Below, one piece after another: positions 42,379 through 52,798 of a stretch of DNA of 64,000 nucleotides. Numbering within the stretch: the first letter of the stretch is position 1; each line of letters starts with the position of its first letter. Origin of the DNA: Kitagawia praeruptora (taxonomy: Eukaryota > Streptophyta > Magnoliopsida > Apiales > Apiaceae); NCBI GenBank assembly GCA_037693485.1, contig CM075348.1, positions 33,350,501-33,414,500 on the forward strand. Reading direction: 5' to 3'. Below the pieces are notes generated by a model. It was not told the origin of the DNA, made no database searches, and saw only the letters and a program-made list of their open reading frames with translations. Made by a program: the position numbers and the translations under genes.

Positions 42379-42636
42379 CTCCCTCCGTCCCACTTATTTT
42401 GTCCTCATTTGACTTTCTTGGTCAAATTGATAAAACTTTGACCTTAAATAATAATTTAATTATTTATACTTTCATAAATTTAAAAGTTGAATATTGTAAT
42501 ATGATAAGTGTACTTTGTGATAATAATTTTAAAAAAAAATATATAATTGTCATATAATGTAAGTAATTCTCATTACAAAATTGGTCAAATTGACCAAAAT
42601 TTGATCAAAGTGACAAAATTAGTGGGACGGAGGGAG
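42379..42636. mobile_element. Stowaway-like MITE (258 bp)
   Basis: CTCCCTCCGTCCCAC at the left and GTGGGACGGAGGGAG at the right form perfect inverted ends flanked by TA (42377-42378, 42637-42638). The inner arms pair further (TTGGTCAAATTGA / TCAAATTGACCAA). It is a different family from the copies at 25664 and 48000. Confidence 0.85.
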
Positions 42637-42813
42637 TATATGAGTTTGGCACGATGGTTAAGAAAAAGTGTAAAGTAGTGGAGAAAAGTAAGAAAAGTGA
42701 GTAAAGTGGTGATATCAATCAATATTTTATGTAATAAAATGAGTTTAGTGGGGGAAAGTAATAAGTGTAGTTACTTTTTATATTATAAAATTTTATTAAT
42801 TTGAATAAATTTT

Positions 42814-43214
42814 GAGGGTGTTTGGGATTGCTTAAAATAAGTTACTTTTGACTTAATGGAGGTGTTTTTAACTTAAAGGAGAAAGTGAAGTTGTTTACTT
42901 TAAGTTGAATGAAAGTGTTTGGGTAATTTTACTTAAAGTTAAATGGGGATTTAATAATTTTGAATTAAAGTGAAATTTGACTTAAAAAAATTTTAAATTC
43001 ATAATATTTGAACTTTACAAGAATCATGAAAAAAAGAAAAAAAAAAAAAAAAAAACTCCATAAGTCATAAGTCATAAGTCAAAAGTACCTAAATGGAACT
43101 TATGACTTAAAGCAATTTTTTAACTTAAAGCCGGGCTTTAAGCTGTTTAGCCAAACAAGTCCAGAACAACTTAAAGCCCCGTTTGGCTTTAAGCGCCAGT
43201 TCCCAAACAGGCCG
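42814..43214. mobile_element. Tourist-like MITE (401 bp) with internal poly-A and short repeats
   Basis: Left GAGGGTGTTTGGGATTGC and right TTCCCAAACAGGCCG are rough inverted repeats; the flanks are TTT on both sides (42811-42813, 43215-43217), a weak 3-bp duplication. The inside contains an A-run and three CATAAGT repeats at about 43020-43085. Confidence 0.6.
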
Positions 43215-43217
43215 TTT

Positions 43218-44247
43218 ATGTAAAGAACTGAGAGAGAAAAATATAAAGAAATGAGAGGGATGGAAGGAATATTTTCTTGCTCATTTTTTTTTTTCAGTTG
43301 TAGTCGTTTGTATGAATTTGTTATAGTATATGTTTATCGGCTAACTCTAAATTTTAGGAGTTGCTCCACAGAGAATACAGGAAAAACAGAGGTTTACTGC
43401 TGGTCACGTAAGAATGTCCAAGTGAATCCAGCCAAAAATTAAGAAATTTATAAAGTTAATTGTCTTTTATGCAAGTATGCAACACATTAGATCCATCGAA
43501 TCTGAATCAACAGGTTGTTGAACATTCTCATTATAAATTGGACTTTCAACTCTTGATTGATACATTGATTTGTACCATTGCCAACTCTCAATCATCATAT
43601 ATTTCTTTTTTGTGTTTAGGTCGTTTGTTAGTGCTTCGGATGGGTTCCTCTTTTATTATGTTAGCCGTATCATTCCGAATTCCTCATACGATTAATTGAA
43701 GTTTTTCTATTAATGAATGGGCTTTAAAAAAAGAAGAAAATATTTCTTAAAATCAAAGTATTCGACCTTTATATAGTAGTATAACTCTATATTGACATAA
43801 TGCCGAAATTTATGAGATCTTAATCGAAATTAGTTCGAAATCCTAACATATGTATCTTACTAGTTAAGTTTTATGAAGACCAACGAGACTGCGGAGACAA
43901 TATATATTATGTATTCAAAACAATACAAAACAAATATATATTTGCAAAAAATGTTCAATTAACATTATTATTTCATCAAAATATTAAAAATCATATATGA
44001 TTTGCAAGCAGAACATGTTTTGGAGAACACTACGTTTTGCAATATTTTTTTTACAGGAACATACTTGATTTTCAAGATTTTTAATGAAATTTGCATGTAA
44101 AACATATATGATCTTCAAGATTTTCAATGAAATAAATGATATAATGATTTTCATATAACTTGATTTTCAATAAATAAGTTTTTGCAATGTTTTAATTGAT
44201 GTTGGTCATCGATCTCCACTAAAAATGTTGGTCTCCATAGAACTTTT
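43218..44247. other. Intergenic with a probable LINE 3' tail
   Basis: The plus strand at about 43470-43733 ends ATTAATGAATGGGC followed by a short A-run, like the truncated 3' ends of plant LINEs, but without a proven target duplication. The rest (43740-44247) is AT-rich and holds a loose inverted pair around GAAGACCAAC / GTTGGTCTCC. No gene is supported. Confidence 0.4.
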
Positions 44248-44502
44248 TTTTTTTGCTAAGCAGAATTCATTAAAATAGGGCAAATGCTAGTACAGCAGAG
44301 GAGTTTTAAAACCTAGAACAACAGATGAGCTTTACTAGAAATCTAAACACAGAAAAGGATATCTAAACTTAAAACTACAAAGACAAATAACACCACAAGG
44401 ACTCAAGTAGCTTTAGGCTGCCTGATAATTAGCCCAGAATCGAAGGCTGGTCTGGAATCATTACTGTTTGTGCTTTGTTTTCCATGTCAGAGGTTAAAGC
44501 TT

Positions 44503-45567
44503 TCATGGATCCTTCCTTCCCCGATTTGAAACATCCCTTTTCACCGATGTTGTTGCCTTCTGCAACAGCATTTCGAGGTTACCATTAATGGCACTCTCAA
44601 GGATATCTTTTGCTAATAAGCCTTCAAGAACTTCAGAATCCAAGTTGATTATCTCATTTGCAAAAATCTTTGATAGTGGAATAAGGCTGCCTTTGTCCAA
44701 GAGATTAATTGCTTCAGGACTGAGTAAGCCATCCTTATTGAACGAATATTCGGCCAGTACTTTCTCCTTTCCTTTTGATTTGGCAGTTACATTTTCGAAA
44801 ACATTTCCTTCCCTGCAAAGTAAGACTGAGATAGTGATGTTAATGTTTGTGTGCGCTGCACCATCAGACGGAGCACGTTGATTCATATTGGGATGAGGGA
44901 TGCTGCTTTCCAGCTTTGTTTCGAGCTCTACTGGGCTTAAAACTTCTTCATTATCATCCTCCTCATGCTCAAACGATAGAGGGGGGGAGACATCTATAAC
45001 ATCACCGTGACCTAGATACGGAGCTATCACAAAAGGGAAAGCTCTACCCATATCCCTATCCAGAAAGTGACGAATGTTACCAAAAGAGGTAGGGGCTTCA
45101 CAGAGTTCGAACAGGGAATTCATGCCAAAGTTCGCCATATATTCAGCTGTGCCATTCATGCTCAAAGGAATAACCGAAACCTTTCGGTCTGTTACATCTT
45201 CTATGAAATGATTTGCATGATGTGTGTTGAACTGAAGTAAAACTTCACGCAGGTCATCATCCACTTCGATCTCCTCTTGCATGCGAATGATATCGAAAAC
45301 CACCCTATTGTCAGTTTCTACAATAGTTCTTTCGAAACCCATATCCTGCGCCTTGATTGTTCCAGCTTGCATGGCCCAGAAGATAGCTTGAGTCTCTGTG
45401 TAGCCTTGCATTGGGCCCATAGCCCCCCACAACATGGAGCCAGATGAGTCTCTTATTATAACGCCAACACCATTGGTGTTTCCATTAGGTAAAGGAACTT
45501 CTCTGAGAGTGCAGTGCACATTTATTTTGACATAGTCAAAGAGAGGAACTGTCCATGCATATTCCAT
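44503..45567 (-). CDS. Protein with a decayed RNase H-like (RVT_3 type) domain, 354 aa
   Basis: The N-terminal 170 residues follow the plant RNase H-like fold seen in LINEs and in host genes: VKINVHCT where NVDGA is expected, GVGVIIRDSSGSMLWG, TETQAIFWAMQAG and IVETDNRVV. The first catalytic Asp is replaced by His, and the usual final Asp segment is altered (EYMANFG), so RNase H activity is unlikely. The rest is acidic and not recognised (HEEDDNEEV near residue 205). The minus strand just upstream of the ATG reads TTTTCTCTGTAG, a good splice acceptor, so a spliced upstream exon is possible. Downstream, 44248-44260 reads as a poly(A) run after TAATGAATTCTGCTTAGC on the minus strand, which suggests a LINE-derived or retroposed unit. 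The frame is open, but whether it is expressed is unknown. Confidence 0.5.
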   Translation of the reverse strand: MEYAWTVPLFDYVKINVHCTLREVPLPNGNTNGVGVIIRDSSGSMLWGAMGPMQGYTETQAIFWAMQAGTIKAQDMGFERTIVETDNRVVFDIIRMQEEIEVDDDLREVLLQFNTHHANHFIEDVTDRKVSVIPLSMNGTAEYMANFGMNSLFELCEAPTSFGNIRHFLDRDMGRAFPFVIAPYLGHGDVIDVSPPLSFEHEEDDNEEVLSPVELETKLESSIPHPNMNQRAPSDGAAHTNINITISVLLCREGNVFENVTAKSKGKEKVLAEYSFNKDGLLSPEAINLLDKGSLIPLSKIFANEIINLDSEVLEGLLAKDILESAINGNLEMLLQKATTSVKRDVSNRGRKDP

Positions 45568-46012
45568 TTGGACTACAGAGAAAAGAGAAGATTAGTAATG
45601 AAATATGCAACAAGAAGCAAACACTGATATATAGTTGGAGCCGCGTAGCTATTGTAGTGCGTAGAATGTTATAGCCTTTTGTATCTGTGTGCCCTGCAAA
45701 ATCTGAAAAGCACAACGTGTTTTTGTTTATGGAATATTCCTTGTGAGCTGAAGTATGGGCATTTAACACTATTGCTGAATAACGATAAAGGGGGTAAGAA
45801 GGCAAGGGGATAAACGAGGTGGGCAGTGTAGTGAAAGCCGCTTGGAAATGAGAGATATAGGGGACAAGATAAAGTGGGATAGTAGTAGGAACGTGGATGA
45901 GTTATTATGCCCTTTTAAAAACCTGTGAAAGTTATGTAGTAAATCCACTGGAATTTAGAGCCCAAACGGTATATCTGCATGGCCCGATACTTGTATCCAG
46001 TAGAAATGAAGG
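45568..46012 (-). other. Possible leader of the RNase H-like ORF and 3' part of the LINE
   Basis: No conserved protein is seen. The minus strand near 45590 has a splice-acceptor-like TTTCTCTGTAG, and TATCCCACTTTATC-type sequence with CCCCTATATCTCTC lies near 45855-45880. The assignment is tentative. Confidence 0.3.
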
Positions 46013-47566
46013 TTATGTTCCTAGCCCAGCTTTCCAGTGGGTGGCTATAGTCCCTATTTTTAGCCCATTTTTGGCAAGAGAGTCCGCATCTTCATTCAGC
46101 TCCCTTGGTACAAAATGCAGATAGATATTTGATCCTAACAAAGTTTGGACTTCCTGTGGAGAAATCTGGGTAGACAAATGAGCCTGCAGACCTTTTGTTA
46201 TGACACTGATAGCCTCAAGAGAATCAGTACATATTACTACCCTCCCCGCTGCAATACTCCTCTTTAAGATTATACTTAATACATGCAATACTGCCTCTGT
46301 TTCTGCTTCGACGCTATTTGATGCCTTAGCAGGCCCAGAAAAAGTGTAGATTGCCGTTTGAGATTTATCTTTGATAGTTCCTCCCATGCCCCCTCTGATA
46401 GAACCATTTGGAGTAATATCCCATGCTCCATCTACTGTACACACTAGATCAAATGAATCAAATTTATGATCCCAGAATTCTTTTTTCACTTTGAATAAAT
46501 GTATACTAACTGCACCTAGAGGGTTCACTCTCCATAAAGGATCATCTCCGAAAACCATTTGCTTAGAGGCTTTTCCCCACTTGTTGATCCTTGCCAGAAT
46601 CAACTCTTCCATAGATTTTCTATTGACTTTACCTTTCTCAAAGGCTGCTTCGTTTCTTGCAAGCCAAATGGTCCACAGTGTTGCTGCTACAACTATGCTC
46701 CAGATTTTCTTAAATCTTACCGAGTTGTGAATATTTAACAACTTGTGAATGGAGAAATTTCGAATTCTTGAGATCGAGGATTTACAACTCCACCAATCAC
46801 CTACAAATTGCCAAGCCCAACATGCTATTTCACATTCACGGAATAGATGGTCAATGGTTTCTTCCCCTGTGTTGCACCATGTGCACTCATTCTGGATATT
46901 TTCCAGTCTTTTACTAAGCAGACTTTTTGTGGGTAGAATACCCCATTCCAGTTTCCAGAGAAAAAGACTAATTTTAGGTGGAACTTTTAGGGACCACAGT
47001 CTTTGCCAATTTTGGGAGCTTCCTATTCTGTCATTCGGCAAGCATAGCATCTGGTTACATCCTTCTCTTGAGGAATAGCCTTGCTTACCATGAGTCCAAA
47101 GAAGATAATCAATACCCGTTGATAGATGTAATTGTCTTAACACCATTTCCAATCTATGAACATCATTTGTTTCCCTGATGAGCAAGGTTCTGGTCCATAA
47201 CGAATGATCTCCTTGTCCTGAATGCCAAGTTTGTTTTACCATTTTAATGGAGCAGTACTTTAACTTTGAGATTCTGTATAACCTTGGGAAAACCTTCTGT
47301 AGAGGACCCTCTGCGTGCCAATTGTCCTCCCAGAAGTAGACTTTTTCCCCATTTCGTATTTTCCAGATGAAACTATTTTCACTAATCAGTTGTGAAAATT
47401 TTTGGTCCTGAGATAGATTCACAAAACTGCTCACTATCGGTGAGAGATCATTTTTGTTTGACAGTGACCCTAGATTATGGTTTAATGAATTGCCATATCG
47501 TTGTACCATCACGTTATTCCATAGATGACCTCGTTCATTATAGCAACGCCACCACCACTTCCCCAA
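46013..47566 (-). pseudogene. 5'-truncated LINE: RT zinc-binding region and RNase H
   Basis: The 517-codon frame carries the C-terminal part of a plant L1-type LINE ORF2. It starts in the region after RT (KWWWRCYNERGHLW, FWEDNWHAEGPL), then the zf-RVT module (PPKISLFLWKLEWGILPTK, CTWCNTGEETIDHLFREC), then an RNase H domain with its acidic residues in place (VDGAWD, AETEAV, CTDSLEAIS, EDADSLAKNG). The RT domain is absent: the LINE sequence is lost upstream of about 47640 next to a Stowaway-type end, as expected from 5' truncation. The remaining frame is open over 1.5 kb, so it is not very old, but without RT it cannot move by itself. Confidence 0.85.
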
Positions 47567-47654
47567 AAGGGATACGTTATTCCATAGATGAATTACTATT
47601 TCGGAACATTCAAAATACTTTTCCCCTTTCTATTTTAAGGCATATAAAACAATA

Positions 47655-48689
47655 CTCCCTCCGTCTCTTTATTCTTTTCCCGTTTGACTAAAAACATGGG
47701 TTTTAAGACAATTGTTAATGAATATTGTTTTTTTATGGAGTAGTGGGTATTGAATATTGTTTTTAAGAAGTAGTGGGTATTGAATATTGTTTTTAAGGAG
47801 TAGTGGGTGGAGTAGTGAGTATTGAATATAGTTTTTAAAAAGTAGTGGGTGGATAGTGGGTATTGAATATTATTTTTTAAGGAGTAGTGGGTGGAGTAGT
47901 GTATATTAAATATTGTTTTTAAGGAGTAGTAGGTGAAGTAGTGGGTATTGAATATTGTTTTTAAGGAGTAGTGGGTGGAGTAGTGGGTATTGAATATTAC
48001 TCCCTCTGTCTCTTAAAACTTTTCCTGTTTACCTTTATCACGTTTGCCAACGCACACTTTTGATCGTTAATATCTTTAATTTCGTATTAGTTTTAAATAT
48101 AAAAACTTCACTGTATTAAAGTACTCATAAATACGAATCCAACAAGATCACTCATGACTATATTTGGACTTATAGATTAGATGTAAATTAGTAATTTGTG
48201 TCATGTTATGAACAGTCCCGACATACTAAAGGAGAAAAGAATTGTGAGACGGAGGGAGTATTGTTTATGGCTTAAAATAGAAAGGGGAAGAGTATTTTGA
48301 TAGTCCCAATTTAGTAAACAGGAAATGTTTTAAGAGACGGAGGGAGTATTCAATACCCACTACTACACCCACTATTCCTTAAAAACAATATTCAGTACCC
48401 ACTACTTCATCCACTACTCCATAAAAACAATATTTAATAACCACTACTTCACTCACTACTCTTTAAAAACAATATTCAATATCCACTACTCCACTCACTA
48501 TTCTTTAAAAATTATATTCAATATCCACTACTCCACCCACTACTCTTTAAAAATAATATTCAATACCCACTACTTCTTAAAAATAATATTCAATACCCAC
48601 TACTCTATTAAAAAACAATATTCATTACCTCACTGTTTTAAAACCCGTGTTTTTAGTCAAACAGGAAATGTTTAATGATACGGAGGGAG
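47655..48689. mobile_element. Stowaway-like foldback element (1.0 kb) with minisatellite arms
   Basis: The left end CTCCCTCCGTCTC and the right end ATACGGAGGGAG are inverted and TA-flanked (47653-47654, 48690-48691). The outer arms continue to match (GACTAAAAACATGGG against CCCGTGTTTTTAGTC). Both arms are then built of a short tandem unit: AGTAGTGGGTATTGAATAT with TTTTTAAGG on the left, and its reverse complement on the right. A family A Stowaway-like MITE sits near the middle (48000-48258), followed by a fragment of another arm (48259-48349). Confidence 0.75.
48000..48258 (+). mobile_element. Stowaway-like MITE, family A, copy 3
   Basis: 259 bp, the same length and body as the pair at 25664-26229 (GTTTGCCAACGCACAC, TTCACTGTATTAAAGTACTC), ending CTCCCTCTGTCTC and GACGGAGGGAG with TA on both sides (47998-47999, 48259-48260). 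It is nested in the foldback element. Confidence 0.82.
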
Positions 48690-48742
48690 TATCATTCTTA
48701 GGCCTTAGCTGTAAAAGCCATATGCGATCTTGTTCGCGCTTA

Positions 48743-49109
48743 GAGCATCTCCAATAGGGGTTGTCAACGTTGACGTGGCATGACACTCTTGGTTGCCTAT
48801 CTATTGGAGTTGGTAAGTTGCTCAAAGGTTGCCAACCAATGTTGCCAACTTTTGGCAACTTCCCTAAATGGTTAAAACACATATATAATTACAAAAAATA
48901 TTTATTTTCAATACTTCTTATAGTTTATGAGTTTTTAGAATGTGAATATGGGACTACATAGGCAACATTTAGAGGTTGCTAACTATTGGAGTGTTTTCAA
49001 ATAAATGTTACCAAAGTTGATATGGAAGAATGATAAAATAAAAAATTAATTGATAAAATGATGTGACAAGATTTGCAACTATCTTGGCAACCCCTTGTTG
49101 GAGATGCTC
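48743..49109. mobile_element. Tourist-like MITE (367 bp), TSD TTA
   Basis: Inverted ends GAGCATCTCCAATAGGGG and CCCCTTGTTGGAGATGCTC are flanked by TTA at 48740-48742 and 49110-49112. The GAGCATCTCCAA terminus is very common among plant PIF/Harbinger-derived MITEs. No protein is encoded. Confidence 0.85.
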
Positions 49110-49130
49110 TTAGCTAGATCACCCCTACCT

Positions 49131-49895
49131 AGAGATGCACAAATGGCCCATCGGGCCGGGCTTTGAAAAGCCCGGGCTTTTTGGTCAAAGCTCGACCCGG
49201 GCTTTGATTTTGACCGGGCCGGACCGGGCCGGGCTTTTGTGAAAAATGTGAGTCCGTTTAGGCCCTCGAAGCGGGCCGCGATGGGCTTTTTTCCGGGCCT
49301 GAAGCGGGCCGGGCCGGATCGGGCTTTTTCCGGGATCACATCGGATCGAGATTTCATGTTACATAAGAATGTTATTTATGTAATAACGGCAGACATGTGT
49401 TAAACAATCTATTTTGTCGATACAAATATTACATTTATCGATTTACTTTTTGATTTGATGATATATTAATTGATTACACGTGTACATAATTTGTTTTCGT
49501 TCATGTATCGTAATATATGCATATAAATAATCTTATTATTAATAATGAATATGTAAATATATATGTACTTAAATTATTTTTATATTTGTAGCAAGTGTAA
49601 ATACATAAATATTTATGTAAGTATACTAGAATAATCGAATTTTACCCGGGCTTTTTCGCGTCGAACCGGGCTTTTAATCGGGCCGGGCCGAAGACCGGAC
49701 TTTTTAAAAGACCGGGCTTTTTAAAAGACCGGCTAAGACCGAGCTTTTGCCGGGCCGAGCCGGGCCGGGCTTTCCCAAAAAATATAGGGACCGTTTAAGG
49801 CACTCGGGCCGGGCTTGATCGGGCCGGGCTTTGACCGGAATTTGCCGAATCGGACCGAACCAGATTTTCGGGCTCGGGCTTTTTGTGCATTGTAG
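49131..49895. mobile_element. hAT-type MITE (765 bp) rich in GGGCCGGGC
   Basis: A perfect 8-bp duplication CCCTACCT at 49123-49130 and 49896-49903 brackets ends AGAGATGCACAAA and TTTTTGTGCATTGTAG, which pair imperfectly. Subterminal arrays of CGGGCCGGGC and GGGCTTTT flank an AT-rich core. The 92-codon minus-strand frame across the array is not a gene. Confidence 0.82.
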
Positions 49896-49903
49896 CCCTA
49901 CCT

Positions 49904-50740
49904 ACGTTCATGTGTGGGTAAAATGGGATCTCTGCACAAAACATGGAGTGTGTGCATGGGAGTTGGGACCTCCGGCAGGTTTAGTATTTAAGTCAGCTTT
50001 CTAAAATAGAGTATTTGACGGACTGTATCGTTGCAACGCGATTTGTACGGAGATACTTGTTGGACCGTCCAATTTTTACTTCCCTCCCATTTTTTTATAA
50101 TTTTTTTTGGATGTTCAATCAATTTTTTACATTATTAAATTAATAATTTTTAATAATAAAAAATATTATTACATCCATTACTTCCCTCCACTTTTTCAAC
50201 ACTTTACCCCATTACAGTTACATCCCTACTTTAACAATAAAATCAATATTACAATCCTTATCTCCGTGTCCAATCCCCCATGTTAAGAATCTAACGGGAC
50301 AGACTGAGTACATGTCTGACGTCTTTACAAATTACGGTCACAGATTTTATAATTACGATACTGTTTTAAATTATTTTGATAACCTATTCTTTCAATTAAT
50401 CACTGCAACATATTTCATCAGTTCAATTTATTAAATTCTTATTTTCTAACATGATTTATTTAAATTCTTTTAAACCTCTCTATTATAAGTGTGGCAAAAA
50501 AAAAAAAAATCTATTATAAGACTGTGTCTTACAATGATTAACAAAAAAAAAGAGTGTGTCTTACAATTAAAGTATGTGATTATGATTTAAATTTCGGCTA
50601 TTCAGCTAACCTTTAATCGATACTTCAATTAGTTAAATTTGATTTCCAATTTTATAACCACGATTGCAACAGATGAAATAATCCAACAATTATTTTTGGC
50701 GCCAAACATATTTATTAGATCTTCAAATATTATAATATAC
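49904..50740. other. Intergenic, nothing recognised
   Basis: AT-rich sequence with a short near-repeat around TGTGTCTTACAAT (about 50520-50570). No gene or transposon end is assigned. Confidence 0.55.
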
Positions 50741-51352
50741 AGAAATAATGCCCAAACTACACTACTTTTGCTTGATCCCTGCCCAAAATGCCCAGGTACG
50801 CGAGCTTCCGCCCAAATTATCCACGAGCTACGCATTTTGGGAATGCGCAGCCTGTGATATGCATGTTCAACATGCGTATCACAAGTCACGCATTTTCGGA
50901 ATGTGTGATGACGTCATCGTGCGTCATTCTATCAATTGGATCGCTGGCGTCTCTCTGAGGAGAAAAATCGCCTCTCCGATTCATCTCCCTCGTCCATGAC
51001 ATTCCGGCAACCTCCATTACTGCTTATGGTATCAATACGAAGCCCAGAGCTTCCTCTTCATTTTGATTCTTCGATTCGTTGGTTTTTGGCCCCGCAGGGC
51101 GTGGTAGATCTTATCGGAAAATGGGATCAGGAAAAAAAGCTTGGTTTTGGGGTTTTAAAATCCGGCAAAAGATACAATAAACGATGGTACACACTTGTAG
51201 AGGGGACGATGGCGAACGTTTTGATGTATGGTATGTGTGTGCTAGAAACTTGGAAAGGACTGAACAAAGGTTGGCCAGATTTTGTGCAAAATTCGCCTGA
51301 AAGTCATCCCCCGTTCACGTCTGTAAAGACGATGAACAATACTTGGGTTACG
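50741..51352 (+). mobile_element. Second copy of the Mutator-like family, cut by element 2
   Basis: It begins AGAAATAATGCCCAAACTAC, matching the inverted right end of the 26828-27598 copy, and shares the TGACGTCA palindrome (50909-50916), the GCATGTTCAACATGCGTATC hairpin arm and the GGCCCCGCAGGG block with it. The sequence stops where the LTR of element 2 begins at 51353, so its other end lies beyond the window. The 140-codon frame at 50936-51358 has no recognisable domain. Confidence 0.6.
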
Positions 51353-52640
51353 TGTTGAGTATTGAATACGGTAAAAGAATACAGGGGGGGGTGAATGGAT
51401 TCTTGAACTTTTCTTGGATTGAGTCTATGTAGCAGATAAGTGCCTGTGTGTGTAGAAGTGAAGGTGCGGATAAATAAACAACACAACACGCAATATCACT
51501 TTAATCTAATGTATATTAGATAAAGGTTGCTACAATCTGTGAATACAAATGGTAGTATTCTCAGCTTCGTTTTTCTCAGAGAGATATAGCTTACAGTGTA
51601 TGAAAAACTAGACTCACAAAAGTTACTAAGTTATGAAGTGAGGCTGTGTCCTTATAGAACATGGATACAGCCTGCTTACTACAAATAAGGTAGCTAAACA
51701 AATTACTTTCTAGTCTGTCTATCCTTTTTGAGTAAGCGTCCAAACGGTTACAGATTTGACTTTGCAAAGCCTGTTTAGATCCACTTCTTTAGCTCCTTGT
51801 CTCTTCTATATCTCTCCAAGCTTCCTTGTAGGCTTTCCAGAGCACGTTACAGATTGTGGTCCATAAAGTGCATTGGCTTGTTGCAGGTTTCTGACTTGTA
51901 CAATTTCTTCAGTATTTTGTCTCCAAGAATGTATTCGAGAAGTGACTAAGTAAGTGATTCGAGAACTAGAATTGACTTGATCGATAACTCTGAGTTCTCG
52001 AATACTGTTATAGTGACATATCGAACCACTTCTCGAATAGCTCTTTTCCATCAGGATTCCTTGAGTTGTCGAATAGAGCATTTGACTTATCGAATCCTCG
52101 AGTTGTCGAATAGCTTTCTGAGTCCTTGAGATATCGAATGGAACTTTGACTTGTTGACTCTTTGAGAACTCGAATACCATCTTGACTTGTTGACTTCTTG
52201 AGTTCTCGAATAGAGTAGTAGACATATCGAATCCCTGAGATATCGAATGAGATATCGAACAGTGTATTCAGAGATATCGAATAGTGTCTTGAGATATCGA
52301 ATCTCTGACTTCTCGAATGCTGGACTTCTCGAATAGACAAATATACTTCTCGAATTGGTACTTAGGCAAATTCTTCATTACTTCAAATCCCAACTGTGAT
52401 TATTTGGCAGTCTTTAACTCCTTGCTTGAGGCATGAACCATGGAACTTCTTTCAAGCATTATTCTAGACTCTATTTGTACAGTTACACAACTAGGATTTG
52501 ATGCCTATTACAAGTACAATACAAACAGAAACTCTACAACTAGAGGTTCCCTCAGTTAAGAGGTCATGTAAGTAATGCAAAGCATTACAAACAATTAGGC
52601 TTGTTATTAGATGTATACAGGCATGCCTCTGTAACTAACA
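51353..52640 (-). repeat. 3' LTR of element 2
   Basis: 1288 bp, TGTTAG to CAACA on the minus strand, very similar to the LTRs of element 1, with the TTCGA-core array at about 51932-52355. Confidence 0.94.
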
Positions 52641-52652
52641 ATCTCCCCCAAA
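52641..52652 (-). promoter_or_regulatory. Polypurine tract of element 2
   Basis: The minus strand reads TTTGGGGGAGAT directly before the 3' LTR, identical to element 1. Confidence 0.83.
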
Positions 52653-52798
52653 TTGTGAGTGAGACCCTTAGTCACAATTTCATGTCTGATAACAAGCCTA
52701 ACATACATAAAGATAAAACTTTAAAAGTACAGGTATGTGTTTTGATTGAACACATAAATGAAATTACAAGATAAATACTCTTACAGTATGATGAGGTA

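Noticed and set aside
43251..43442. 63-codon frame after the Tourist-like MITE
   Set aside because: Short, with a poly-Phe stretch from a T-run; no supporting motif.
43860..44240. Possible MITE with ends around GAAGACCAAC and GTTGGTCTCC
   Set aside because: The inverted similarity is short and interrupted, and I found no target duplication.
50936..51358. 140-codon frame in the second Mutator-like copy
   Set aside because: It does not correspond to a frame in the other copy and ends inside the LTR of element 2.
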